Below, piece by piece: positions 1 through 7,810 of a stretch of 36,662 nt of DNA (position 1 is the first letter of the stretch; each line of letters begins with the position of its first letter). The translations under genes and the position numbers were made by a program. The stretch is taken from NCBI GenBank assembly GCA_044448905.1, contig JBIOHJ010000014.1, positions 1 through 36,662 of the forward strand, given 5' to 3'. Under the pieces are notes generated by a model. It was not told the DNA's origin. It saw only the letters and a program-made list of their open reading frames with translations, and searched no databases. The DNA comes from JBIOHJ01 sp044448905. GTDB taxonomy: Bacteria > Bacteroidota > Bacteroidia > AKYH767-A > OLB10.

Positions 1-525
1 GCCCGTGGTGAAGATTTTGAGAAATGCACTTATAAAAACTTAGGGCATATTGAGGTGATAGACCAGGTTGAAGTTGCTAAATATTTGGGCACACTCCCTT
101 ACGTTGACAAAAGCCGTATCGGTGTTTTCGGGTGGAGCTATGGCGGCTATATGACCTCGTTATTGATGACTAAAGGCGCTGATTATTTTAAAGCCGGCAT
201 TGCAGTAGCTCCAGTTACCAACTGGAAGTTTTACGATACCATTTATACCGAAAGGTATTTATTAACTCCGCAGGAGAACCCAAACGGTTATAACGATAAC
301 TCGCCAATCAATTTCGCGAAATTGTTGAAAGGAAAGTTTTTGCTCATGCACGGAACAGCTGACGATAATGTACATTTCCAGAATTCGATGGAATTTGTAA
401 ATGCACTTGTCAACGAGAAAAAACAATTTGAAACATTTTTTTATCCTGACAAGGCTCACAGCATTAGTGGTGTACGTTTGAATTTGTACACCAAAATGAC
501 TGATTTTATTTTGGAAAATTTATGA
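1..525 (+). CDS. Dipeptidyl-peptidase IV-type serine peptidase (S9), C-terminal part
   Basis: The reading frame is open from the first base of the window, so this is the 3' end of a longer gene whose N-terminal beta-propeller lies outside. About 174 residues remain and they hold the whole alpha/beta-hydrolase catalytic core: the nucleophile elbow GWSYGGY (Ser at about residue 46 of the visible part), the acidic residue in HGTADDNVHF and the histidine in DKAHSIS. The segment APVTNWKFYDTIYTERY is characteristic of DPP IV-like S9B enzymes, which remove Xaa-Pro/Ala dipeptides from peptides in the periplasm or at the cell surface. A methyltransferase gene follows 22 bases downstream on the same strand. 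Family assignment is firm. Exact substrate is unknown, and signal peptide and propeller cannot be judged here. Confidence 0.93.
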   Translation, partial: ARGEDFEKCTYKNLGHIEVIDQVEVAKYLGTLPYVDKSRIGVFGWSYGGYMTSLLMTKGADYFKAGIAVAPVTNWKFYDTIYTERYLLTPQENPNGYNDNSPINFAKLLKGKFLLMHGTADDNVHFQNSMEFVNALVNEKKQFETFFYPDKAHSISGVRLNLYTKMTDFILENL

Positions 526-547
526 GTGTGTTTATTTTATTAACCTG

Positions 548-1441
548 ATGAATAAATACAAGCTCAGAGTAAATACCAAAACACGGATTTTAAATTCGTG
601 CAGGAAAATTTTTACCCTGCCTCCTTTTGAGAATATTCTTGTAAAATTTTCAAAAGGCAAATCACCGGACTCGTTTGCAGGCAAATTGATTCCACCCTGT
701 TATTTATACCCTCGCAGTTCTATCAGGACAGTTGTGAGAAACGGATTTAAGTTCGAATTGGATATTCACGAAGCCGTTGATCATTTTATTTATTTTGGTT
801 TTAAAGAATCCGCGCGCGAAGCTTTGTACAGCCTTGTTAAACAAGGCATGGTAGTGCTCGATGTTGGAGCCAACATTGGCGAAACTTCCATAATGTTTTC
901 AAATCTCGTTAAAAGTGAAGGCAAGGTTTACTGTTTTGAGCCCGATGATTTAAATTTCAAAAAATTGTCCCGAAATATTTCTATTAATGGTATTAAAAAT
1001 ATCGAACCGTTTCAAATTGGGCTTGGTAACGAAAACAAAAAAGCGAAGTTGTTTAATGTGAGAGAATCAAATAGCGGAATGAAACGGGTTCTGAATGATG
1101 CGTCCGGTAATTTTGATTTTACTGAAATAAATATCCGCACTCTTGATGCGCTTGGCGAAGAAAGAAAAATCAATCACATTGATTTGATTAAGATTGATGT
1201 GGAGGGTTTTGAATTTAATGTATTAACGGGAGCATCAGAAACCTTAAAAAGATATAAACCGATTTTATTTATTGAGCTGATTGATAATAACCTTCGAGAA
1301 CAGGGTGCAGATTCAGCCGGGCTCATTAATTTTCTTTCTTCTTTAGGTTACTCAGTTACTCATTCCGAATCTGGAAGGAAGCTTACATCCGCAATGAATT
1401 TTTCCGGTTGCCATTACGATATTATTGCACGCCATTCCTGA
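548..1441 (+). CDS. FkbM family SAM-dependent methyltransferase
   Basis: A 297-residue protein with the class I methyltransferase fold of the FkbM family. Motif I is LDVGANIGE at residues 104-112 (SAM binding), followed by the acidic motif II in VYCFEPDDLNF and the family hallmark IDLIKIDVEGFE later in the domain. FkbM-type enzymes are usually O-methyltransferases acting on sugars or secondary metabolites, and in many bacteria they sit near polysaccharide genes. Here no glycosyltransferase cluster is visible, so the substrate cannot be inferred. The first ~60 residues lie before the catalytic fold and are not recognised. The gene begins 22 bases after the peptidase stop and may be co-transcribed with it. 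Confidence 0.9.
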   Translation: MNKYKLRVNTKTRILNSCRKIFTLPPFENILVKFSKGKSPDSFAGKLIPPCYLYPRSSIRTVVRNGFKFELDIHEAVDHFIYFGFKESAREALYSLVKQGMVVLDVGANIGETSIMFSNLVKSEGKVYCFEPDDLNFKKLSRNISINGIKNIEPFQIGLGNENKKAKLFNVRESNSGMKRVLNDASGNFDFTEINIRTLDALGEERKINHIDLIKIDVEGFEFNVLTGASETLKRYKPILFIELIDNNLREQGADSAGLINFLSSLGYSVTHSESGRKLTSAMNFSGCHYDIIARHS

Positions 1442-1501
1442 ATTATTTATTTAATTTTATTATTTTTATATCCTATTTAACAATTTAAAATCATTAAAAA
1501 A

Positions 1502-2371
1502 ATGAAAACAAACAAAACAACTCTATTGCTTGTTGCATGTTTTTTATTCGCAACAACTCAAACCTCAAATGCGCAGTTAAAAACACCTGCACCCAGCCCG
1601 TTGCAAACGTTCACGCAGGCATTCGGCTTGGGAGAAATTAAAATTGAATATTCGCGTCCTTCTGTAAAAGGCAGGGTAATATTTGGCGACCTTGTTCCTT
1701 ACGGAACAATATGGAGAACCGGGGCCAATAACGCTACCAAAATTACTTTTGATGATGATATTAAAGTAAACAATACTCCTGTTGCAGCCGGTACTTATGC
1801 GCTTTACACTATTCCCGGTCAGACTGAATGGGATATTATGCTGTATAAAGATTTGGAATTGGGCGGCAATACTCATGAATACAAACCCGAAAATGAATTG
1901 ATGCGGTTTAAAATTAAACCCGTAAAAACAAATGAGAAGGTCGAAACATTTACCATTGCAATCAATGATATGACTTTTACAACCTGTAAAATTGATTTGG
2001 TTTGGGAAAACACACGGGTATCTGTCCCTGTTATTTCCGATCACGATGCAAGAGTGATGAAGCAAATTGACAATGCACTATCACCCGATGACAAACGTCC
2101 CTATTTTTCAGCTGCAAGTTATTATTATGATAACGGAAAGGATTTGAATAAAGCTTTGGAATGGGCAAGCAAGGCAGCTGAATTAAATCCCAAAGCATAT
2201 TGGATTACGCATACCAAAGCCAAAATACTGATGAAGATGAAGGATTATCCGGGCGCTATGCGTACTGCCGAAGCTTCAAAAGCAACTGCTATTGCCGAAA
2301 AAGATGACCACTATGTAAGCTTAAATGACAAGCTTATGGTTGACATCAGGAACAATATGGGTAGTAGATAG
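1502..2371 (+). CDS. Secreted DUF2911 domain protein with C-terminal TPR-like helices
   Basis: A 289-residue protein. The first ~24 residues form a signal peptide (charged N-terminus, LLLVACFLFATT core, cleavage near SNAQ), so it is exported. Residues about 30-170 match DUF2911, seen in the conserved stretches IKIEYSRPSVKGR, GTIWRTGANNAT and AAGTYALYTIPG. The function of DUF2911 is unknown. Residues about 195-285 (YYYDNGKDLNKALEWASKAAELNP and after) look like one or two tetratricopeptide helices, a common partner of DUF2911 in Bacteroidota. The ATG follows a 60-base AT-rich gap without a clear promoter. A strong hairpin terminator lies 21 bases after the stop. Confidence 0.88.
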   Translation: MKTNKTTLLLVACFLFATTQTSNAQLKTPAPSPLQTFTQAFGLGEIKIEYSRPSVKGRVIFGDLVPYGTIWRTGANNATKITFDDDIKVNNTPVAAGTYALYTIPGQTEWDIMLYKDLELGGNTHEYKPENELMRFKIKPVKTNEKVETFTIAINDMTFTTCKIDLVWENTRVSVPVISDHDARVMKQIDNALSPDDKRPYFSAASYYYDNGKDLNKALEWASKAAELNPKAYWITHTKAKILMKMKDYPGAMRTAEASKATAIAEKDDHYVSLNDKLMVDIRNNMGSR

Positions 2372-2392
2372 AGCATAAAGCTTTACTGTATA

Positions 2393-2425
2393 AAAAATCT
2401 CCGCCCTGAACTGGCGGAGATTTTT
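2393..2425. terminator. Bidirectional intrinsic terminator between convergent genes
   Basis: A perfect 13-bp stem (2393-2405 with 2413-2425) around a 7-base loop; the core is TCTCCGCC/GGCGGAGA, flanked by an A-run on the left and a T-run on the right, so it works for both strands. It ends the DUF2911 gene on + and, on -, starts inside the stop codon of the symporter gene (stop at 2424-2426). Confidence 0.9.
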
Positions 2426-4112
2426 ATTTTGTTCTCACTTTAAGAATTCTCATAATTTGCGAGATCAGTATTACCAGCAGGCATCCAATCACGTTGAGCC
2501 ACAGAAAAGCTGTTACATCATACCACCATAGCGCTGCAATAATTAATTCAGAAATAATTGCAGCATAAAAAACTTCAGCAGCTTTAATCTTTTTAAAATA
2601 AAATGCTACCAGGAAAATACCGAGAATAGTTCCGTAAAAAAGCGAGCCAATTATATTTACCACTTCAATCAGGTTTCCCTTTTTTCCGGCATACAGAGCG
2701 CTAACAATACAGAATATTCCCCATGCAACCGTTGCAAACCGTGAAACAGCAAGGTATTTTTTATCGGTGCCGGTTTTATTAAACGAGCGGATATAAAAAT
2801 CAACTGCTGTTGCCGAAGCCAGCGAATTGAGCCCTGCTGCCAGCGATCCCATCGAAGCCAGGAATATAACGGCTACCATCAACCCGATAAACCCAACCGG
2901 CATATGACTCGTTACAAAATGCAGGAAAACGTAATTGGTATCGTTTACATCAGCCGTTTTTTTATTCTTCTTCATCAAAGCAATGGACTCATTCCTGATT
3001 TCATTTGCTTTTGAATTTATCTTTAGCAATTCATCTTTCATTTTGTCAACTTCTGGTTCATTACCTGATTGAATCATACGCGAAAGGTCAAGCGCTTTTA
3101 TATTCTTTACTTCATTGATTTCAGCATATTGTTTTTCCAGGCTCTTAAACTCTGCTTCGTATATGCTGTTATGAATTGCTTTTATTTCGTTCTTATTAAA
3201 AAATATCGGTGACGGGTTAAACTGGTAAAACGCAAAAACAAGTATGCCAATCAGTAAGATAAAAAACTGCATTGGAATTTTAACAAGCCCGTTCATCAGT
3301 AAACCCATCCGGCTTTGCGTGACCGAGCTTCCTGTCAAATACCTCCCCACCTGCGATTGATCGGTTCCGAAGTATGCAAGCTGTAAAAAGAATCCTCCAA
3401 TGATACCCGACCATATGTTATAACGATTACTAAAATCAAGCTTCCAGTCAATCAAATTCATCTTTCCCATTTTGCCGGCTAACTGCATGGCACTACCCCA
3501 ACCCGAATGTGAGGGCAGTAGCGCTGCTACCACGAAACCTGCTGCCGCTAAACTCATTAAAATAATGCTCATCTGCAGCAATTGGGTATACGAAACCGCC
3601 CGCGTTCCTCCATAAACAGTATAAATTATAACCAGTAACCCTATCATGCACGTAGTTACATTTATATTCAAATCCAAAATAGATGAAAGAATAATTGCCG
3701 GTGCATAAATGGAAATTCCCGTAGCCAAACCCCGCGATAATAAAAACAAAAGCGAGGTAAGCGCACGGGTTCTGTGGTCAAATCTTTTTTCTAAAAATTC
3801 ATACGCGGTATATACTTTAAGTCGGTGAAAAACCGGTATAAAAGTTATGCACAAAACGATCATTGCAATGGGTAAGCCGAAATAAAACTGCACAAACCGC
3901 ATTCCATCGCTGTACGCAAGCCCCGGCAACGAAAGGAAAGTGATTGCACTTGCCTGTGTTGCCATTACTGAAAGGCATACATGATACCACGGCAGTTGCT
4001 TATTCGCCAGGAAAAAACTTTCTAAGTTATGATGATGTCGACTTTTCCAGATGCCGTAAGCAACAATCAAAAAAAGTGTAAGTGCAAGTACAGCCCAATC
4101 AATTGCACTCAT
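2424..4112 (-). CDS. Sodium:solute symporter (SSS family)
   Basis: A 562-residue polytopic membrane protein of the SSS (SLC5-like) family, which couples sodium entry to uptake of a solute such as a sugar, amino acid or organic acid. Family features: an N-terminal hydrophobic helix followed by YGIWKSRHHHNLESFFLANKQ, the loop ATQASAITFLSLPG, and YFGTDQSQVGRYLTG in the middle. About 13 helices are expected. A hydrophilic, coiled-coil-like loop of about 90 residues, rich in Lys/Glu, interrupts the second half; such loops are seen in this Bacteroidota subgroup. I chose the ATG at 4112 over a TTG 66 bases upstream because it sits in an ATGA overlap with a 40-codon ORF and because that ORF's frame occupies the upstream bases. 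The transported solute is unknown. Confidence 0.92.
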   Translation of the reverse strand: MSAIDWAVLALTLFLIVAYGIWKSRHHHNLESFFLANKQLPWYHVCLSVMATQASAITFLSLPGLAYSDGMRFVQFYFGLPIAMIVLCITFIPVFHRLKVYTAYEFLEKRFDHRTRALTSLLFLLSRGLATGISIYAPAIILSSILDLNINVTTCMIGLLVIIYTVYGGTRAVSYTQLLQMSIILMSLAAAGFVVAALLPSHSGWGSAMQLAGKMGKMNLIDWKLDFSNRYNIWSGIIGGFFLQLAYFGTDQSQVGRYLTGSSVTQSRMGLLMNGLVKIPMQFFILLIGILVFAFYQFNPSPIFFNKNEIKAIHNSIYEAEFKSLEKQYAEINEVKNIKALDLSRMIQSGNEPEVDKMKDELLKINSKANEIRNESIALMKKNKKTADVNDTNYVFLHFVTSHMPVGFIGLMVAVIFLASMGSLAAGLNSLASATAVDFYIRSFNKTGTDKKYLAVSRFATVAWGIFCIVSALYAGKKGNLIEVVNIIGSLFYGTILGIFLVAFYFKKIKAAEVFYAAIISELIIAALWWYDVTAFLWLNVIGCLLVILISQIMRILKVRTK

Positions 4113-4231
4113 GAGAAATAAATGGTAAGTAAATAATAAACCATTATCTGCAAAAGCAAAAACCCCGTAACAAGCCAATAAAGGTTTTTCCAGTTTTTAA
4201 GTATGGGCGGTTTTTCTTCTTCCGGGCGCAT
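4109..4231 (-). CDS. 40-residue single-span membrane protein coupled to the symporter
   Basis: A small ORF not obvious by length. It begins with ATG at 4231 and encodes 40 residues: a charged, proline-containing N-terminus (MRPEEEKPPILKNWKN) followed by a hydrophobic segment from about residue 17 to the end (LYWLVTGFLLLQIMVYYLL), then TIYFS and stop. Its TGA overlaps the symporter ATG in the sequence ATGA, the usual sign of translational coupling. Predicted topology is a short cytoplasmic tail and one helix. I infer that it is an accessory subunit or assembly factor of the symporter; many transporters have such small partners (for example DUF997/YhdT with PanF). Family membership cannot be tested here. 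Confidence 0.75.
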   Translation of the reverse strand: MRPEEEKPPILKNWKNLYWLVTGFLLLQIMVYYLLTIYFS

Positions 4232-4529
4232 ATTTTTTTTCCGAAACTACTCAAAAAGTTTCAGAATATATATCCTGAAAAATTTTGAAAATAAAAAGGA
4301 AAATCCTAAAAATTTCTCCCCTATTTTCCAGTCAACCTGGTTGTCACTTGGCCTCCTTCCATGATTAATTTTCCTTTGCTTCTCCTGGTGTATTATTAAG
4401 AAAAGTATAGTAAAACATTAATAAACCATTATTCTCTTAAGATGCCTAACAAACACTGAAAAAATTTCATATATTTGAAAGTTGAAAATCTTGCGGTAAA
4501 AATATTGTTGAAAATTCAGTTATGAACGC
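4232..4529. other. Divergent intergenic region
   Basis: About 300 bases between the symporter unit (-) and the type IX cargo gene (+). No ORF with coding character, tRNA or repeat was seen. A lone TAnnTTTG match (TATATTTG, 4470-4477) has no suitable upstream -33 element. The better promoter lies just to the right at 4530-4561. A promoter for the - strand unit must be here but no consensus match was found. Confidence 0.5.
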
Positions 4530-4561
4530 TTGTAAATCTATCGTTTATTTAATTACGTTTG
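4530..4561 (+). promoter_or_regulatory. Bacteroidota-type promoter of the type IX cargo gene
   Basis: TTG (4530-4532), a 21-base spacer and TACGTTTG (4554-4561) fit the -33/-7 consensus TTG-N17-23-TAnnTTTG. Transcription would start near 4568, 12 bases before the ATG at 4580. The match also argues against translation from the TTG at 4559, which is part of the -7 element. Confidence 0.6.
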
Positions 4562-4579
4562 AATATTGTTTATGATACA

Positions 4580-7500
4580 ATGAATTTTTTTTATACATAC
4601 AGGAAGTTCTTGATTTTATTATCCTGTTTATGGATACCATATTTTTCAGTTGCACAGCTAACTTTAACAGAATGGAATTTTCCTAACAATCCTGACAATG
4701 CAATTGTTGACATAAGCAATCCTCCAAATGCTGCCCAAACTATTAGTACAGTTGGCGGAACAGGCGCAATTAGTTATGGAGTAAATACAGGCGCAACAAC
4801 CTGGTGCGCATGGTGTACAAACTGGAATAGCGGAATAAACGCAAAATGGTGGGAAATAACCTTAAATACTACCGGATATTTTAATCTCGAACTTTCATCA
4901 AAGCAAACCAGTTCAGCAACGGGACCGCGCGATTTCAAAGCCCAATATCGTATTGGAGCCGGGGCATGGACTGACTTCCCTGTAATTCCAACCGTTACCA
5001 TCACCACCGCAAACAACTGGACCAATGCCTCGCACCTTATTACTAGCCTGGCATTACCCGTTGCCTGTGAAAACCAGCCCGCTATTTCAATCCGCTGGAT
5101 TATGACCACCAATACCGCTGTAAATCTTGGTACGGTAGCTTCAGGCGGTTCTTCCCGTATTGATGATATTAATATTTCAGCAAATTCACTCGAACATTAT
5201 CGCTCCGTTGCATCAGGCAACTGGAACAACATTGCTACTTGGGAATCATCACCTAACTTAATTGCTTGGTCTCCTGCAGTAATTCCGCCATCAAAATATT
5301 CACAGACTATTTTAATTCGCAGCCCTCATACCGTTACCATCTCTGCAAGCGCTACAATGGATGAAGTCACCATTCAAAACGGAGCCATTTTAAATTACAG
5401 TGCAGGAACACAAACTATTTATGACGGAACCGGAGTTGATTTCCAGGTTGACGGAACCTTTATCGATGCTTCCGCCAGCAGTACTGTTTGGAATGGTTCA
5501 CCTAAATGGCAGCTTGGTGCAAATGGCACTTACATAAAAACACAGGCTACAATCGCAACTAACTGGCAAAACAATTACAACGGTGGTATCAGTACTATTC
5601 CCGCAACTGCAAATTGGTATATTCGGAAAACTGGAGTTGCAAACCCTGCTGTTACTACTGTAGGAATGTATTATCCGAACCTTATTATCGAAAATGTTGC
5701 AGGGGGAAACTGGGCAACGGCAGTAGGTTCCACTTTTAGTGGGTCGGCAAACTTTGCAACCATAAAAGGAAATTTTGATATAGGCGGAACATCAGGACTT
5801 GGCACTGTTGATTTTTTATGTGACAATACCAATGCCACCTGCATACAGGTGCAGGGAAATATGTTTATACGTACAGGGTCAGCACTGCGCAATAACGGAA
5901 CCGGGTTTGAATTATATGCTAACCTTACAGTTGACGGCAGCACAAGCTACGATGCCAACGATGCACGCAGGTTCAAATTCAGCGGAGGCGTGGCACAATT
6001 TCTTTCCGGAACAGGAAGCTTAAACTCATTTGGCGTTTACCAGTTCCAAATGACGAAGTCAGCCAATGACCTAACGCTTAACAGGTCCGTAAAAGTAAAT
6101 AACAATCTCGATTTGCAGACCGGTATTATCAATTCAACCATGACGAATATTATGGTTATTGAAGACAATGCAACCGCAACCAATACTTCCAATGCCAGCT
6201 TTGTACGCGGACCCGTTCGTAAGCTTGGCGATGAGGCATTTACTTTCCCTGTCGGAAAAAATAACGATTACCAGGCAATAGGATATAGTGCAGGACCACC
6301 GGGAGGTGGACCTTTCTGGACAGAAACTTTTCAAAACGGTTGTTCGTCTGACTGCTATGCAACTTCCTATGTGGGTCCGAATGGCTCGTGGACAACAACT
6401 AACACCGGTGCCAACGGAAGTGACCCGAATATTTGGTACATAAGCGGTGCCGAATGTGGAAACACTCCTCCTGCTTGCGGAACTGCATGCGGAGGAACTG
6501 ACCCTTCTTTGCATATAGGATCAAATCCAAGTGTGCTGGGTGATATTGGTGCTGCCTACCTTGCAGGTGGTTTAGGATTCTGGTTTCCGCAAACAAACGT
6601 ACGGGTAGAATCACCTGTTATTAATTGCACCGGGTATTCAAATATTACTTTATCATTCAACTATATTGAATGGGGGTCAGGAGCAGTGGATGATGCAAGC
6701 CTGTGGTATTATGATGGCTCAACATGGTCAATGCTTATTAACCTGGCAAAAACTGCCTGTTGCGGAGGTCCCTGCAATGGTTCACGTCAAGGTATGTGGA
6801 CAGGATATTCCCAGTTACTGCCTGTAAGTGCCAACAATAATCCAAATGTTAAAATAGGATTCAACTGGACTAATAATGATGATAATGTAGGCGAAGACCC
6901 TTCCATTGCCGTTGACGATATTGTACTTTCAGTTGCTTCCGCCACCGAACAATTTACTGCCGAATATTTCTACACCAATCCACAAATTCCATATGGAAAC
7001 AGTTTGTTGCCAAGTTTGTCTTATATAAGCAGTTGTGAATATTGGATTCTCACACGCGATATCGGTTCGTCCAACCGTACCGTTACACTTACATTTGATG
7101 CCAATAGTTGCGGATTTCAGAACTCACCTCCCGATCTTTTAGTAGCTAATTACAATACAGGCGACTGGTATGACCGCGGTAATGGTGGGTTTACCGCCAC
7201 AACAGTTACTACCGCTGCACCTCAGACTGTTTATGGACCTTACACGCTAGGTTCTATTTTGCCTTTGCCGGTTGAACTGGTAACCTTTACTGCAAAATAC
7301 AATGGAAAAACCGTTGACTTAAACTGGATAACTGCGTCAGAAATTAACAACGATTATTTTACTGTTGAAAGAACACGGAATGCGAGAGATTTTATTACTG
7401 TTGCTAAAGTTAACGGAGCCGGTACCACAACTTCAACGCATTTCTACAAAGCAAATGATACTTCCCCGTTAGAGGGAGTTTCTTATTACCGCCTGATTCA

Positions 7501-7810
7501 AACAGATTTTGATGGAACTGATTCGTACAGCCACCTGGTGCAGGTAAACATTAATGAAAATGCTTCGGGAGTTTCCGGAGTTTATTCCTCTTATAATTTT
7601 GGAGAAATTTATTTCGATATTACGGGCATAAGCGGGATTCTTAATGTTGAAGTTATTGATGTTCTTGGCAGAGTAACCATCAGCAAAAAAATTGAACCGG
7701 TTGTTCAAAACAACATTTACCGGATTGATGCATCCGCATTGAGAAGAGGAGTTTACACTTTGCGTATTTCAAATGTATCATCTGTAATAAATAAAAAGTT
7801 TTTTTATTAA
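4580..7810 (+). CDS. Large secreted protein with type A type IX sorting domain
   Basis: A 1076-residue exported protein. Residues 1-25 are a signal peptide (MNFFYTYRKFLILLSCLW..., cleavage after SVAQ). The bulk is Asn/Thr/Gly-rich beta-structure with many aromatic residues, including a Cys-rich stretch (about residues 590-750; CSSDC, GNTPPACGTACGG, TACCGGPC) that resembles the jelly-roll or MAM-like modules of Bacteroidota surface proteins. No catalytic motif was recognised. Near the C-terminus, LPVELVTFTAKYNGKTVDLNW begins the fibronectin-like module that usually precedes the sorting signal, and the last ~80 residues (VEVIDVLGRV ... RRGVYTLRI ... KKFFY) form a type A C-terminal domain recognised by the type IX system. 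Its stop overlaps the stop of the convergent bshC by three bases. Likely a surface or released protein of unknown activity. Confidence 0.87.
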   Translation: MNFFYTYRKFLILLSCLWIPYFSVAQLTLTEWNFPNNPDNAIVDISNPPNAAQTISTVGGTGAISYGVNTGATTWCAWCTNWNSGINAKWWEITLNTTGYFNLELSSKQTSSATGPRDFKAQYRIGAGAWTDFPVIPTVTITTANNWTNASHLITSLALPVACENQPAISIRWIMTTNTAVNLGTVASGGSSRIDDINISANSLEHYRSVASGNWNNIATWESSPNLIAWSPAVIPPSKYSQTILIRSPHTVTISASATMDEVTIQNGAILNYSAGTQTIYDGTGVDFQVDGTFIDASASSTVWNGSPKWQLGANGTYIKTQATIATNWQNNYNGGISTIPATANWYIRKTGVANPAVTTVGMYYPNLIIENVAGGNWATAVGSTFSGSANFATIKGNFDIGGTSGLGTVDFLCDNTNATCIQVQGNMFIRTGSALRNNGTGFELYANLTVDGSTSYDANDARRFKFSGGVAQFLSGTGSLNSFGVYQFQMTKSANDLTLNRSVKVNNNLDLQTGIINSTMTNIMVIEDNATATNTSNASFVRGPVRKLGDEAFTFPVGKNNDYQAIGYSAGPPGGGPFWTETFQNGCSSDCYATSYVGPNGSWTTTNTGANGSDPNIWYISGAECGNTPPACGTACGGTDPSLHIGSNPSVLGDIGAAYLAGGLGFWFPQTNVRVESPVINCTGYSNITLSFNYIEWGSGAVDDASLWYYDGSTWSMLINLAKTACCGGPCNGSRQGMWTGYSQLLPVSANNNPNVKIGFNWTNNDDNVGEDPSIAVDDIVLSVASATEQFTAEYFYTNPQIPYGNSLLPSLSYISSCEYWILTRDIGSSNRTVTLTFDANSCGFQNSPPDLLVANYNTGDWYDRGNGGFTATTVTTAAPQTVYGPYTLGSILPLPVELVTFTAKYNGKTVDLNWITASEINNDYFTVERTRNARDFITVAKVNGAGTTTSTHFYKANDTSPLEGVSYYRLIQTDFDGTDSYSHLVQVNINENASGVSGVYSSYNFGEIYFDITGISGILNVEVIDVLGRVTISKKIEPVVQNNIYRIDASALRRGVYTLRISNVSSVINKKFFY

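Noticed and set aside
4113..4178. 22-residue N-terminal extension of the symporter from a TTG
   Set aside because: The bases are better explained by the 40-residue ORF in another frame, which overlaps the symporter ATG as ATGA.
4470..4477. TATATTTG as promoter for the type IX cargo gene
   Set aside because: No TTG at a fitting distance upstream and a long leader would result; the site at 4530-4561 is better.
5671..6614. Several ORFs on both strands within the type IX cargo gene
   Set aside because: All lie inside a single 1076-residue frame with signal peptide and C-terminal sorting domain; the others have no support.
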